From Adiantum capillus-veneris (taxonomy: Eukaryota; Streptophyta; Polypodiopsida; Polypodiales; Pteridaceae), in NCBI GenBank assembly GCA_014529385.2, contig CM043947.1, positions 97,748,036 through 97,812,035 of the forward strand: DNA of 64,000 bases, in the 5' to 3' direction. Position 1 is the first letter of the stretch; each line of letters opens with the position of its first letter. Shown piece by piece: positions 12,894 through 24,911 of the stretch. A program made the position numbers and the translations under genes. Under the pieces are notes generated by a model. The model was not told the DNA's origin. It ran no database searches and saw only the letters and a list, made by a program, of their open reading frames with translations.

Positions 12894-14417
12894 TTATGGC
12901 TTTTCCAACTTTGATGGAAGCATACCTGTTTGTAGAAACTCTTTCTCCCTCTCTAAAGCTTCCCTTCCCAAATAAAGAGGAGAATCAGCCCTTATCACAT
13001 ACAATTGCCCAATTGAAGCTTGCGCTGAACCATGTGCTTCTTCATTTTGAGACCTGTCCACATGCCTTAAACTCCAAGCTTCAAAATGCTTAAGCAGATT
13101 CTTCACTTGAAAACACATATTTTTCAGCCTTGGATTCTTACTTTGCCACACCCCAAGTACTTGCTTAACCACCAAAAGAACATCACCTCTTACCCTCACA
13201 CGACGGATGCCAAGCTCAAGGCAAAGGTTGAGACCTTTCTCCAAAGTAGCATACTCAGCTTCATTGTTGCTTTGTGCGGTAAGCTTCAAACTCCTTTTAG
13301 TTACAAAAGCACCTTGAGGATCATAAACTACCACACCTCCTGAAGCTTCACCATGCGCTTTCGTGTAAGAGCCATCAAAAAACAATAGATAGGAATTGTC
13401 TATGTCAGGAGCTTCCATGTGTTGCTTCTTTATTGCATCCTCCTTAAGAAGAAGAGGGCTTTCCTTATAGGTAAGCAAATCAGCCAATGTAGCCCTTGTA
13501 CTCTCCTCAACAAGAAAAGAGAATTGGAATTCCTGTAGCTCCACAATCCACTTCATGAGCCTCTTTGACAAAGTAGGGCTATTCACCAATTGAGGTAGAA
13601 GAGTGTAGCTAGTGAGGAATGTGAATGGTTTAGGGAGAAGGTAGTGCCTAAACCTTCTACATGCATAAATCACACTCACCATAATGAGCTCCACCTCAGT
13701 ATAGCCTCTCTCCACCTCTAGCTTCACCTTGCTACCACAATAGATAGGCTTCATGTAGTGAGAATTGTTACCTCGTTGAAGAAGCATAGCTCCAATAGCA
13801 TCCTCACCTACTGATGGATTCACATAAAACTCCTTATCCCAATTAGGAGCTTGCATAGCAGGAAGAGGACCAAGAACCTCTTTGATACCTTGAAAAACCT
13901 CTTCACATTCATTTGTCCATTGTAGAGGATCCAACGTTCCTACTTGTTGTAGAGGATAAAGAAGTTGAGAGGACAAAGGAATGAACCTTGCCATATACTT
14001 CACCTTTTGAATAAAAGTAGAAAGTTTCTTTGTATCTTTAGGTGATGGGAGGAGCACCAAAGCCTTCACTTTGTCAGGATCCGCTTCAATCCCATTCTTT
14101 GAGATCATATGCCCCAAAAGCTTCACTCTTGGTTGAGCAAGATGACATTTCTTTGGGTTGAGTTGACCTCCACTTTTATCATATTTCTTCAATGCCATCC
14201 CAAGCTTTGCACAATGATCCTTTCTAGAGATATAAACACAAAATTCATCAATAAGATCCTTCACAAACTTGCCAAGAATGGGAGAGAACACCTTGTTGAC
14301 GCGCTTTTGATACTATGCACAGCCATTCATAAGACCAAACGGAAGTACACAATAACAAAAGCATCCCCATGGAGTGATAAATGTGGTCTTCATTCGATCT
14401 TCCAAAGCCAAGATGAG
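12894..14417 (-). pseudogene. G1 reverse transcriptase C-part, RNase H and second RNase H
   Basis: After a stop at 14418 the RT continues with TTFITPWG and PFGL motifs, then a stop at 14313, then the catalytic box. That box reads LIDE instead of the usual Y/F-x-D-D. Next come the GHMISKNGIEADPDK and QKVKYMARFI motifs. The first RNase H has VNPSVG where the catalytic Asp is expected. A second, archaeal-type RNase H follows with FFDGSY, SNNEAEY and RGDVLLV, which hold Asp, Glu and Asp. The last acidic residue of that domain is altered (NEEAH). This dual arrangement is known for Tat elements; inactivity is inferred from the stops and the changed residues. Confidence 0.9.
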
Positions 14418-15872
14418 CTAAAAATATCCAGAGAATCCATCACATACGCTATATCTCTCATGCCCTGCAATAGAATCAAGTATGTCATCTATGAAAGGAA
14501 GAGGGTATGGATCCCTCTTCATGGCTGCATTTAGAGGCTTAAAATCAACACATATCCTCCACTTTCCATCCTTCTTGGGTGTGACAACAACAGGACTCAC
14601 CCATTTTGCAGTGCTCACAGGACTTATGAAACCTGCTTCAAGAAGCTTGTCTACCTCTTCCTTTAAAGCATTAAGTTGTACCTGTCCCATTCTCCTTAGC
14701 TTTTGGTGTACGGGTTGAGCTCCTTCCTTGATTGGAATGTGGATTTCCTCTCCCTTAAAGCCTCTAATTTCCTCATAAGAAGTGATTAATAAATGGGGAA
14801 ATTTTTGTATCATATGCAGGTACTCACCCTTCTCATGACTAGTCAAGTCGGAAGACAACATACCTTGTATCAACTCCTGTTTGACATTAGGTTGAACTTC
14901 GGGTTGTATCAGCTCTTCAATCTGCTCATAAGGACCAGAGATATCCTCATTCTCCATAAGGCCAAGAAATCTTTGTTTCTCATCATGCTCTTCTTCAAGA
15001 AACAAGGAGGAAACATCTAGATCACTATCGCTGCTATCTTCCACTTCACTGCCCTCATCCCCATTGTCTTCTTCTTCACTTGAGTACTCTTCTTCATCAC
15101 TTTTATCATCAAAATCAGCATCTAAACATTTTTTGCTAGCCATGTCAAACCTCTTCTTATCACCCCTTCTATTGTAGAGAGTGATGGTACCATGTCCCCA
15201 ATCCTGTATAGCTTTCGTTGCCTGTAACCATGGTCTTCCAAGGATGAGAGGGAAAGCACAAATACCCATGGGCATAACATGGCAATTGACCAGCACTTTA
15301 ACATCAAATACATCCACCTCCAAGTCCTTTACAACTCCCAAGCACCTCACCCTTGATTGGTTGGCAAGATTTATGCGAAAACCTGAATTCTTCACCATGT
15401 TGAGTCTCAACTTTGATACACAAGCTTGAGTAATAACACATACCTATGCACCTCCATCAATATAAGCCTTTCCAATGCACTTCCTCTTATGCCATGCATG
15501 CATAGCAGGACATATATTAGGTAGCTCATTCAAAGAAAAGACTCTCACTGACCCCCTTGCAGGCTCCTTCTTCATGGGGTTGACTACGTGCTTCCATTGC
15601 CTCTTTAACTTGGGACACATCTCCATGAGTTTCCCAAAGGTAACATCAGCCTTTCTACCCACCAAATCAGCCCTTAAACTATAATTTGGTTGCCCTTCTC
15701 CCAAAGGAAAGTTGGATGCATTGTAATGTTTCCTGGGCTTTCTCTTCTTCTTCTCTTTACCTGTACCTGTTTTAACCTGTTTCCCTCTTTTATGGATGGG
15801 ACTTGCATCACTCATGTCATGATCTCTTGTAACCCTCTTACCTATAGGCATGACAAAAGCTCCCAAATCATC
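14418..15872 (-). pseudogene. G1 protease and reverse transcriptase N-part
   Basis: Starts after the stop that ends gag. A basic linker leads to the retropepsin site, which reads YIDGGA in place of the usual DTG/DSG, followed at once by a TAG (15444-15446). The ILGRPWL flap-side motif is at about 15255-15235. An acidic, serine-rich spacer (about 15125-15000) separates protease from RT. RT starts with LRRMGQVQLNALKEEV, then WVSPVVVTPKKDGKWR and DFKPLNAA, and ends at FSGYF before a TAG at 14418. All parts are in one frame. Confidence 0.9.
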
Positions 15873-16895
15873 CTATTTCTTCTCCAAACGGATTATGCTT
15901 ACCACTTTTGTTTTGCCCTTCTCTTCTGCTGTCAATCCACTTGGTCCTGCTTCCCCTTTAATCTCAATACCATACTCTTGAGCTCGAGAAGGAATTTGTG
16001 GAGGAAGAGGAAACATGTTGCCACCCATTCTCTTTGGCTTGTCACATTGAGGGATTTTATGACCCCATTCACCACAATTGTAGCATTGAAACATATCCCC
16101 TCTTCCAGCCATGCCTCTTCCTCTACCACGTGTATAACCCTCATTGCTTCCATAACCACATCCATATCCATAACTTTGACCTCTTCCACCTCCCATCATA
16201 TGCACACTAAGATTCTTCATAAGACCTACAACCTCTTGCATCTCCTTGCGAAAGGCATTCACATCATGAGCAACTTGTTGATCAGAACCTGGCTCCCTCA
16301 TGAGGACCCTTGGTTGCTCTACCGCTTTCACTTCAAGCTTTGGCTCCACATTGATTCCAAGTTGATGAAGACGCTCTGCTTTCCACTCTTTATTCTTTGC
16401 AATTTCAACTGCCTCCTCAAAGGTCCTTGGCTGCTTAAGCTCTACCCTCAAGCGTGGGTTACTCCTCATGCTTGCAAGAAACATGTCCTTCTTCAACATG
16501 GGTGGAGGAATTTCAGCCCCCAAAGATGTACACCACTTTGCCCATAACGCATTGAATGCCTTGACAAAGTCTTCTATGGTTTGTCCTTCATCTTGTACTA
16601 AGCCTTGAATAGACTGCCATACCTTTTGTGGGTCTTCCACCTGTTGAAAGTGTGTAAGAAAAGCATGCCTTACCATTTCATAAGTCATGACTTGAGGAGG
16701 TTGGGCTGATTGTAGCTCCTTTTCGTAGCCTTCCAACCATTCCCTAGCATCTCCCTTCAAACAGAAGTAGAAGATTCGTAGCACCAACGCTGGGTCTTGC
16801 TTGTCAGCAAGAAGGCAAGCAAACTCCATTCTCTCAATGAAACCTTTAGAAATTTCATTTGATTTCCCACTAAACTCCGGAAAATTAAACACCAT
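15873..16895 (-). pseudogene. G1 gag
   Basis: A 340-codon open Gag, the least damaged part of G1. It has a capsid-like region (DAREWLEGY, FLTHFQQVEDP, FVKAFNALWAKW), a glycine/arginine-rich RNA-binding stretch, and a CX2CX4HX4C zinc knuckle reading CYNCGEWGHKIPQC. The stop at 15873-15875 is a TAG in the same frame as protease. That could be the natural gag-pol boundary or simply decay; the other TAGs downstream favour decay. The start at 16895 is a guess; the frame may open further upstream. Confidence 0.88.
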
Positions 16896-16959
16896 GTCTT
16901 CAAAACCTGTAAACTGAAGGTAACTTGAAGTGATTCCTTGGTGGCGGGCACCAAAACAC
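16896..16959 (-). promoter_or_regulatory. G1 primer-binding site and short leader
   Basis: Directly inside the LTR end (CTCAACA) the minus strand reads GTGTTTTGGTGCCCGCCACC. The TGGTGCCCGCC part is the candidate tRNA primer-binding site. The G2 element at 41-53 kb has a similar TTGGTGCCCCCAC at the same place. I cannot name the tRNA without a search. Confidence 0.6.
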
Positions 16960-17832
16960 TGTTGAGAAACAAGAAAACTGAAACACCTCTATAGTGATGT
17001 CACCCAAGAGCGTTGAAAGAGAACTACAAGACACCAAAAGCCTCGCAAAATCCTTTTGAAACACCACAAGTCCAATAGGAGTAGTCCCCTTGGGAATTTA
17101 CTGGCCGTCGCCCACCCAAGAGACTATGTCACATAGGAGCAAAACCCTGTCAAAGCACGGATTTACAGCACACGCCGACCAATGCATATGAATACAAGAG
17201 CCTCTCCTTTCACAATCAAACATCACAAACCCACAACTTCAACATCAATTCCACAATTCATAAATACATGCCCTCCGAATCTGTCTACACACAATTTGCC
17301 ACTAGGCTGCCATAGCCATAACCCTACAGAGAACTAGTCTTAACCTGATGAGAACAACTCCAATTGGGGCACTTTAAAGCTTGAGAGAAAGCTTGAAAAA
17401 TGACTGGCCAGAAATATGAAGATGACTAAAATTGATTCCATACGCCTCCATGAGCAAAATTGACGCGAACAGATAGCTGTCCCAGCACGACTACACGTAG
17501 AGAAGGCTAGTCGGGGCAAAAAACTGCATCCAAGAGCACCAAGGAGACATAACGAGCTAAAACCTGGAAATTTCTGATCTTTTGCTGAAAGTTTTTAATT
17601 TTTTACATGAGTTTAAGTTATATACAAGGCTCACTTCAAAAAACTCACTCACGGGCACTTACAGTAGCCCGACAGCTGTCACTAGACTAGCGACTTGTAG
17701 TGCATGTACATGTTCTTGCTAAAGCAAGGTAAAAAAACCACAAAAAGAAAGCCCACATGCCCTTTTGACATCGGGCGTCATGTCCATATGTACAAATTTA
17801 CAAAAAACGGGGTGTCAGAAATGCACCCAACA
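16960..17832 (-). repeat. G1 5' LTR (873 bp)
   Basis: Read on the minus strand it starts TGTTGGGTGC and ends TTTCTCAACA, giving TG...CA termini with the short inverted TGTTG/CAACA ends typical of LTRs. The primer-binding site and gag follow directly. There is no partner LTR because the element's 3' end is missing. Confidence 0.8.
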
Positions 17833-17849
17833 ACGTGATTATTACGGCA

Positions 17850-18145
17850 AACCATAAACCTCCTGTGGAGGGAATTATTAAGAGATGAACTAAAGGGAGA
17901 TCAAGTTCATAGAGACCTTTTGAACTCTATCCCAATCTGCCACAAAATGGTCTCCCAAGTTGTTAGAATTGCTTGGTTTATTTTACAAAATAATGTTTTT
18001 CGGAACAAAATAAACACACTTAGAATGTATTGAATATTCTTGCATGCTGGTTGAGACATTGTGCTCAAGTTTTTGGCATGAAAAAGGGAATTGAATAACT
18101 AAGGAACAATGCAAATAAGTACATGATTATTTAAATTTTCTATTT
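17850..18145 (+). repeat. Dispersed repeat B, copy 1
   Basis: Aligns with 58345-58620. Shared landmarks: ATAAACCTCCTGTGGAG, TTTTGAACTCTATCCCAAT, GGTTGAGACATTGTGCTCAA and AAGTACATGATTATT. No coding capacity recognised; class unknown. Confidence 0.75.
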
Positions 18146-18284
18146 AGTTTAAAAGCCGTAATCCTCCTATGATAGTCTCCAAAAAGATGGCAATTATGAT
18201 AGCTTTTTGACAAAGTTCTCGAAATACAAACAAGATGCTGTCCAATTTTTGTAAAGAAGCCTAGTTTTTGGCTTTGTTGATACA

Positions 18285-19010
18285 TTAGACATATGATAGT
18301 CCGTAGGGTAAACTGTAAACAATGTTGTAGGTGTGACATGGATAACAATTGGACCCAGTTTTGACACCTACAATACACACAAGTATAGCCAGTTCTAATT
18401 GAATACTTTTGTATGGATGCAGGTAACAACAACAAGTAGGATTATCCCAAGCACTGGATGCATACAGATACAACAACAAGATACCAATTTGTTATGATCA
18501 AAGATCATATTGACTATCACATGCAGAGTGTTGTATATGACAAAGAAAGGACATATTCTACGCATGAAATGTATACTCACCTTTATGATGTCTTGTTTTA
18601 AAGTATTTTTTTAAAATGTATTATTCAATGCAATTGTTTAATTATGGTTCAATTATGAGGGGATTTTCATACATAAACACACACGCCCTCTCTTCCTACT
18701 AGTCTTTGGTCGGGGACTAGTACCATACTTAGCAAATATATTTAAATAATACATTATATAATAATACCAATTATTACAAACCATGATTCTTTTTTTGGCA
18801 GGATAACACAACTTTATGACTTTTAACCATACTTTCTTGCAATTGGTGGGGGATATGTCCACTTGGTGGACTATCCTCCACCAAGTGGATCTCTCCTCTT
18901 GCATGTGGGGGGGACACACACACACACACTCACACACAAACACACACTTACATAGGGTGTCTTCCATGTGGATGACTTGCACACCCACCTAAAAATATAT
19001 GTACCTTAGA
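18285..19010 (+). repeat. Dispersed repeat C, copy 1 (with internal insertion)
   Basis: Aligns with 21965-22430: GGTGTGACATGGATAACAA, AGCCAGTTCTAATTGAAT, TTGTATGGATGCAGGTAACA, then GGTTCAATTATGAGGGGATT, a CA tract and GATGTCTT-like plus GTGGATGACTTGCACACC. This copy has about 220 bp (about 18690-18910) that copy 2 lacks; that insert contains a CCACTTGGTGGA palindrome and ends before a G run. Confidence 0.75.
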
Positions 19011-21964
19011 TGACTTTGCCTTAGTTTAAGTGGATGACCTTTCTGTTTATGAATCTCACTTGGCCCTCTCTGTGCTCTAGCATGAGAGATGGTTGTTTTC
19101 TGCAATAACGCGCTCCTCTTTCCATGCAAACCCTTTTTGGACCTCTTCTCGATCGGAAACCTAGGTTAGGTTGGCGGTCATTCACTCGCCCATCATGGCC
19201 CTATGCTCGCACTAGCTAACACTTTGTGCATCATGGACCCATCTACTCTCTTTCTCTCTCTCTCTCTCTCTCTGTCCCTCTTTCTCTCTTTCTCCCCCTA
19301 AAACATTATTGTAGACACTACTAGCTCATAAAGATTTTTGGTGGTACAATATTGTCTAGCTGTAATATTCACATAGACACAATGGTGGTATTAATGAGAT
19401 ACATGCAAGGAATAGAAGGGACATACCTATACTTAGAGGCCCCTAAATTTAGAGGCTATCTCAAATTGACGTTAACTTGGGGCACATATGTTCCCCTTTC
19501 ATTTTCTCGCCCTTTGTGTTATCCCTCTATATATGCTCTTAACATGAGAACTCTACATGTCACAAGCTGTGATTTTCTCAATCTCCCCTCCTCGTGGTGC
19601 GTTCTCTGCATGCTTAGGATCGCATAATCTCTTTCTGTTGGTGCAGTTTCTACACGCTCAAGCTAGTTTCACCACATGCGCAAGGATCTCATAAGTACTC
19701 CACCTGGTGAGTTCTCTACATGCTCAGAGATCTCATAAAAAGGAAAATGGGGATGTTTTTAGAGCTCCCAATTTTTGATGAGCTGGAGTCTACTTAACTT
19801 GGAAATTGGAATTTATAGAAAATGGGGAGTTCACTCCTTCTAGCTATAAGGAGCATGCATTTCTATTTGCACTGCACTTGCTTATCGATACCGTGGCTGA
19901 GCCCTGCATCTGTTGCTCCATGGAGCGACTTGTGCTCAGGAGCCCCCCTCATGCAACCATTGCCATACCTTTGTGAGCGAAAACTTTCCCAACTCTCCGG
20001 CTTGTATCAGTTCTAGTGTATGCTTCTCTGGAAGCTGTCTTGAAGACACCCCTCCCCCCCCCCCCCCCCCCCCCCCCCCCCACATACACACTTGCACGCA
20101 TGTACAGACACACATATGTTCTATCCTTCTCTCTCCGTTGGCATGCCCATGCTGGGAATGGTATGTACCAGACAATCCCTATGGATTGGCTTTGCATTTT
20201 TCGCTTGGCAGGGGAACTTTGACAGACACACACCCAAACACACACACACACACACACAAGACTAGAGCCCATGCCTCCTCATCCGTAACACATTTAGATC
20301 CCTCACATTTTGCAGTACACTATCAGACATGCATACATAGGTCTTGACTCAGACAAACCTATATGCAAGGTGGACATGATGGTGAAGAAAGCAGGTAAAC
20401 ACAATTAGCGGATGGCGGCACTTAATGAACTTTGTCTCATCAACACTTGGATTTGGCTTGGAAGAAAGATTGCACGCATGATCATCAAGGAATTATTTCC
20501 TTGGTCAGGCTCATTCACCTAAGGAATCACTGATCTTATTGGAGTATCATGACGGTCTTTGGCATGACACTCACACAAATTTCCATGGAGATGCTCTCAT
20601 CAGGTAAGTGTTTTCACCTACTTAGAATGGCTGTGATAATTTGTTACTGTGATCATTTTTAAACCAAACAATGGTTTAGGTTTCATAATAATAAGAAGCC
20701 AACATACATTAAATGCACTCTTTATGATAATTATGGTTTTTTGATACCTATCAGTAAAGACCTTATGGACTGTGAGATTGGTAGCATACTAGTGATGATA
20801 AAAATTTATAAACCATGTCTCAGAGCATGTGGTAGTTGGCAAGCATATGCTCATTCACAACAAACATTTGGAATATATGAATTTGTGCCTACATCTTTTG
20901 ATCTAGAAAAATATCTTAGATAAAATCGTGTGCACTATTGTAAAACTAGATACCTTGTTCTTCGTATAACCCTAAATGGTACTTTTTTTCCTAAAACAAT
21001 AAAGTTAGACTCAATTAAGTATGTTTCTAGGATTCATGAAGGTTCTGTTATCCACATTTTTAAATGTGAGTATATAAAACAGGAGCATCCGAACGCATGA
21101 TATAGGTTGGCCTCGGGTATGAGGATATGCTGGGATGCAAAGTAATTGATTATGTCTTGCAAAGGGTTTTTATGGATTGACCTTTATCCTCTTCTGAGGG
21201 TCTCTCCGTGAGATGGCATAAATTTTTTTCTTGAAATTTTATCCAATTTACAAAGGAGATGCTGCCGTAATTTCTCAAATCTAAGTAACATATAAACTAA
21301 GTGTGTCAACTACTAAGACAAATGTCTAGCTAGCATATGAGTAGATGATTGCTGGAAAGTATGTTTTAGGAGACTTCTCATATTTGGGTCTACCTGACAA
21401 GTTCATACTTTTGAAAAATTCATTTTTTACATTATTATTGTTTGAGAAGTTTCTACTTCATGAATAGCTTAGATAATGATCTATTCACGAAAGGAAACCT
21501 TGTGTGTGTGTGTATTTGTCTTTGCTTCACTGGAAGGTACAAGGAATGATTCTTCTTGACATATAATGAATATTGGTATATGGAATACCTACTTGTTGAA
21601 TTATTGAAGCATGAAATCAAATAAGTTATGTGACAAAAAGGTTTTTGCTTAACTTCATTGAACAGTAATAGTATTGAGGTTTCTTTTCTTTTCTTTTTTG
21701 ACAAAGCTAAGTCTGAGACTTGAAGTAGTTATGATCTATGCTATGGAAGCCTCAAACCTGCTATGGAGGGTCTCAGTTAGAGATGGCATATACGGTTATT
21801 TTTTGAAAAATTAACTAAAGTACAAACGAGACTCTGTCCGATTTTTTTCAATTATAGATGTTTGTATAAAACTTGGTAGTAAACACTAGCATCTTTTCTT
21901 TAGGGAAACTTAACACAAATATGATTCTTCAAACATATTTTAATTTACTTGAAAATTCAACTAA
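19011..21964. other. Unassigned, no supported gene
   Basis: Contains TC and CA microsatellites, a 38-bp C tract (20054-20091) and at about 21190-21260 and 21755-21850 two diverged copies of a signature, GGGTCTC...GAGATGGCATA...TTACAAA.GAGATGCTG, that also occurs near 57880-57960. Open frames here lack recognisable domains. Confidence 0.5.
20054..20091. repeat. Poly(C) tract, 38 bp
   Basis: Uninterrupted run of 38 C as given. The exact length may be a sequencing or assembly estimate. Confidence 0.9.
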
Positions 21965-22430
21965 ATGGTCTATCCTTAGGGTAAGCTATAAACTAGGTCT
22001 ACAGGTGTGACATGGATAACAACTTGATCCAGTGTGGACACCTGCAACATGCACAAACATAGCCAGTTCTAATTGAATGTCTTTGTATGGATGCAGGTAA
22101 CAACTGGATCCTTCACCATGTAGATGTAGTGGAAGCTCATCCCAAACGGTAGACACACAGAGATACAAAATTAAGATATCAATTTGTAATGATCAGAATA
22201 ACTGTATTATCCATTAGATACAGAATGTTATATTATTGTATATGAAATGTTAATGGCATCTTGCTTTAAAATATTGTTATTTAATATATTTTTTAATATA
22301 ATTTTCTAAGTATGGTTCAATTATGAGGAGATTTTCATAGTTAAACACACACACACACACACTTACATAGGATGTCTTATCAATGTGGATGACTTGCACA
22401 CCTACTTAGAAATATAGCTTTCCAAGTAAT
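21965..22430 (+). repeat. Dispersed repeat C, copy 2
   Basis: Homologous to 18285-19010 but without its central insert. It ends just before the copia-type element at 22516. Confidence 0.75.
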
Positions 22431-22515
22431 TGTACCTTATCTCGAGTTTAAGGCCATTTTTTGGGGCACCTTATCTCTTTATGTTTTTATTTTTTCCATA
22501 ACATCCTCGAGCTAT

Positions 22516-22516
22516 T

Positions 22517-22575
<59 letters not shown>

Positions 22576-22680
22576 AAAGTAATAGAACCCCAAAGTGTGT
22601 AGAATACACACATGAGATGATGCATATATAGAGGGGACCTGGGTGCCATATATTGAGTAGCTTCACATATAAGCTCAACA
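22516..22680 (-). repeat. 3' LTR of the non-autonomous copia-type element
   Basis: 165 bp. On the minus strand it starts TGTTGAGCTTATATGTGAAG and ends CTCTCAACA. It contains a (GA)28-like tract (+ strand, about 22520-22574) that is much longer than in the other LTR. Confidence 0.92.
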
Positions 22681-23389
22681 CCCCCTCTCAAATAAGGGTC
22701 CCTAACTGTGGATGAAAAAACCCTTGGGGGATCAAGGGAAAAACCCACAGCTTTATATACACCCACCGTTATATTATAAAAATCATTGAATGTACAAATG
22801 TTTACGAGGAGCTACATCACTCCTTTTAATTACAATGAATATTTTATGAGGAGCTACATCACTCCTTTTAATGAATGTTTTATGAGGAGTTACATTACTC
22901 CTATCCTATCAAATATAATAATGAATAGAAAGGTTCAATAAAGAGGTGTAAAGGCTATTGATTATCTCATAATCAGAAGTGTCTCCGTCAATTTGATGTG
23001 TAGCTTGTCATCAATATGGCATCACCAAACATCTCTTCATAAATCTTTTATTGTCACCAAGTTTATCTTCATAAAATCAATTGTTTAATCAATCCTACAT
23101 AGATCATAAACTCAAAAAACATATTCATGAAAAATATTAGCATCCTTAGTGAAATAATTACGTTCACAATGCCATAAGAGATGGTTCACGATGCCACTCT
23201 TTTGACGGCATATATACGCATGACAACATACGTACATAAAATATGAACGTAAAAGTACAAGATGCGTGATTACGTGATGCAAATGACATGTGTATATACT
23301 ACATAAAACGACATTTATCAACGTAGTGATATCAATGAATATCATCAAATTATTAACAAAAGATCATCATTGTATCAATAAAAATGAAT
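22681..23389. other. 3' internal domain of the non-autonomous element
   Basis: Non-coding. Next to the LTR is the copia-like 3' region. Further in, on the minus strand, GGAGTGATGTAGCTCCT occurs twice with a related third copy (about 22785-22900), and also once near 54750, linking this element to the remnant at 53987-55055. Confidence 0.6.
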
Positions 23390-23870
23390 AAATCATCACG
23401 GAAAAGCATCATGATATCACCGAGAATAATCATTGTATCAACGAAAGAACAACATGGTATCACCGAGAATAACCATGGTATCAACGAAACAACATCATAA
23501 TATCACTGAGAATAATCATTGTATCAAAAAAAAAACATCATGATATCACCGAGAATAACCATGGAATCAACGAAACAACATCATGGTATCACCGAGAATA
23601 ACCATGGCGTCAAGGAAACAACATCATGGTATCACCGAGAATAACCATGGCATCAACAAAATATCATCATGGTATCACCGAGGATAACCATGGTATCAAC
23701 GAAACAACATCGTGGTATCATCGAGAATAACCATGGTATCAACAAAATATCATCATGGTATCAACGAGAATCACCATGACCAAAGTACTAACAAAACATC
23801 GTCATGGTACCATCAAAATCACTATGGTATCAACGAGAGATTATCAATAAAACAACGTGGACTATATCTC
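23390..23870. repeat. Minisatellite, ~43-bp unit
   Basis: Roughly ten diverged tandem units built around CATGGTATCACCGAGAATAA and CCATGGTATCAACGAAACAA. Individual units differ by point changes and single skipped blocks. It lies in the internal domain of the non-autonomous element. The repeats flanking the DNA transposon (27085-27178 and 53987-54365) look like distant relatives. Confidence 0.9.
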
Positions 23871-24039
23871 TAGAAGAATAATTATATGAGAATCAATGAA
23901 CGAATATATCATATAACAAAAGATCATGTGCCATCAGTAGTTCGAGAGGATTTGGACGATCATCAACGGCTCGACTGAATCGAAAGGATGTGTAACAGTC
24001 TTCTGCAACAAAGTTACGTCAGTAACAAATATATGATTG

Positions 24040-24285
24040 ATGAAGAGAAAATATAATTGATAAGTTTTCAATTATGAGGAAAATCAAAATCAATAAGTAA
24101 ATTTTCTTTTCAAACATGTTCGCAGTCCGAGAACCATAACCTAAAATCAGTGCAGAATTTAGAGAAAGTTTCTTCTGCAAAGTTGTACAACACATCAATT
24201 CCAGTACTATTTCTGCAAAATCGTTTTTAATTAAGAGAAAAATCAAAAACAAAAAATGAAAGATACTTTTCGGACACGGCCTCAT
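24040..24285 (-). repeat. Leader repeat, copy next to captured gypsy fragment
   Basis: Contains ACATGTTCGCAGTCCGAGAA, CTTCTGCAAAGTTGTACAAC and a TCGTTTTTAATTAAGAGAAA segment. The same blocks recur at 24685-24880. The two copies bracket the gypsy fragment as direct repeats. Confidence 0.75.
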
Positions 24286-24657
24286 GTATGATGTTTTAGG
24301 ATCTTTTTGCATCAAAACAACACCAATTGCTTCAAAACCTACACTTGGAGTGACATAGTAGGTCTCCTTTGGATCTGGTGGCATTAGGATTGGGAGAGAG
24401 CTAAGAATGCCCTTCACTTCCTCAAAACATTTTGCATGTTCCCTCCCCCATTCAAATGTAGATTGGCTTGCCAACCTATGCAAAGGGGCGATGGCTTCTG
24501 CTAGGAGATGGATGAAGCGAGACATGTACCTCACTTTGTGGTTAAAGGTCATTAGCTCCTTAGTTGTTGTTGGTGGAGATAATGACAAAAGGGCCTCTAC
24601 TTTAGAGGGATCCACTTGAATTCCTTGTGAAGAAACCACATGGCCTAGCAAAACCAC
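24286..24657 (-). pseudogene. Captured gypsy RT/RNase H fragment
   Basis: About 125 residues of an open frame that match the RT connection and first RNase H of gypsy elements: LLGHVVSSQGIQVDPSK, a KVRYMSRFIHLLAEAIAPLH segment, FEWGREHAKCFEEVKGILS, then YYVTPSVGFEAIG. As in the two full gypsy copies of this window, the catalytic Asp of this RNase H is missing (VTPS). It sits between two direct copies of the host element's own leader, in the same orientation as the element. It encodes no complete domain. Confidence 0.88.
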
Positions 24658-24684
24658 CTGGGATTCACCGATATGACACTTCTC

Positions 24685-24896
24685 AAATCGTTTTCAATTA
24701 GGAGAAAGATCAAAAACATAAAATGAAAGTTGCTTTTCGGACATGTACGCAGTCCGCGAACGATAACTCAAAACCGATGCAAAATTTGAAAAAAAACTCT
24801 TCTGCAAAGTTGTAGACCACATCGATTCCCTTGGCCAAAATGAATAGTTTTTGCAAAAACATTTTTAATCAGGAGAAAAATTGAGAACAAAAACGT
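24685..24896 (-). repeat. Leader repeat, copy next to PBS
   Basis: Second copy of the leader block, directly inside the PBS; see 24040-24285. Confidence 0.75.
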
Positions 24897-24911
24897 CCTG
24901 CTCTGATACCA
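24897..24911 (-). promoter_or_regulatory. Primer-binding site (tRNA-iMet type)
   Basis: The minus strand reads TGGTATCAGAGCAGG immediately after the LTR end CTCAACA. Confidence 0.9.

Larger units (their letters stand above)
12478..17832 (-). mobile_element. 3'-truncated Ty3/gypsy retrotransposon, Tat-like (element G1)
   Basis: Minus-strand LTR retrotransposon. In order: 5' LTR (17832-16960), a TGGTGCCCGCC candidate primer-binding site (16953-16943), gag, protease, reverse transcriptase, RNase H, a second RNase H, and the start of integrase, where it is cut off at 12477. The rest of integrase and the 3' LTR are missing, so no target duplication can be read. The polyprotein keeps one frame throughout, interrupted only by stop codons at 15873, 15444, 14418, 14313 and 12894. 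The dual RNase H points to the plant Tat lineage. It is not autonomous. Confidence 0.9.

Noticed and set aside
19936-20347. Proline- or glycine-rich frames on both strands
   Set aside because: They read through the 38-bp C tract and CA repeats; no domain on either side.
22487-22766. Ser-Leu repeat frames, and similar ones at 26344-26586
   Set aside because: Translation of GA/CT microsatellites in LTRs.
23390-23870. Possible CRISPR-like repeat array
   Set aside because: Units are contiguous and diverged with no unique spacers of constant length; it is a minisatellite in a plant retroelement.
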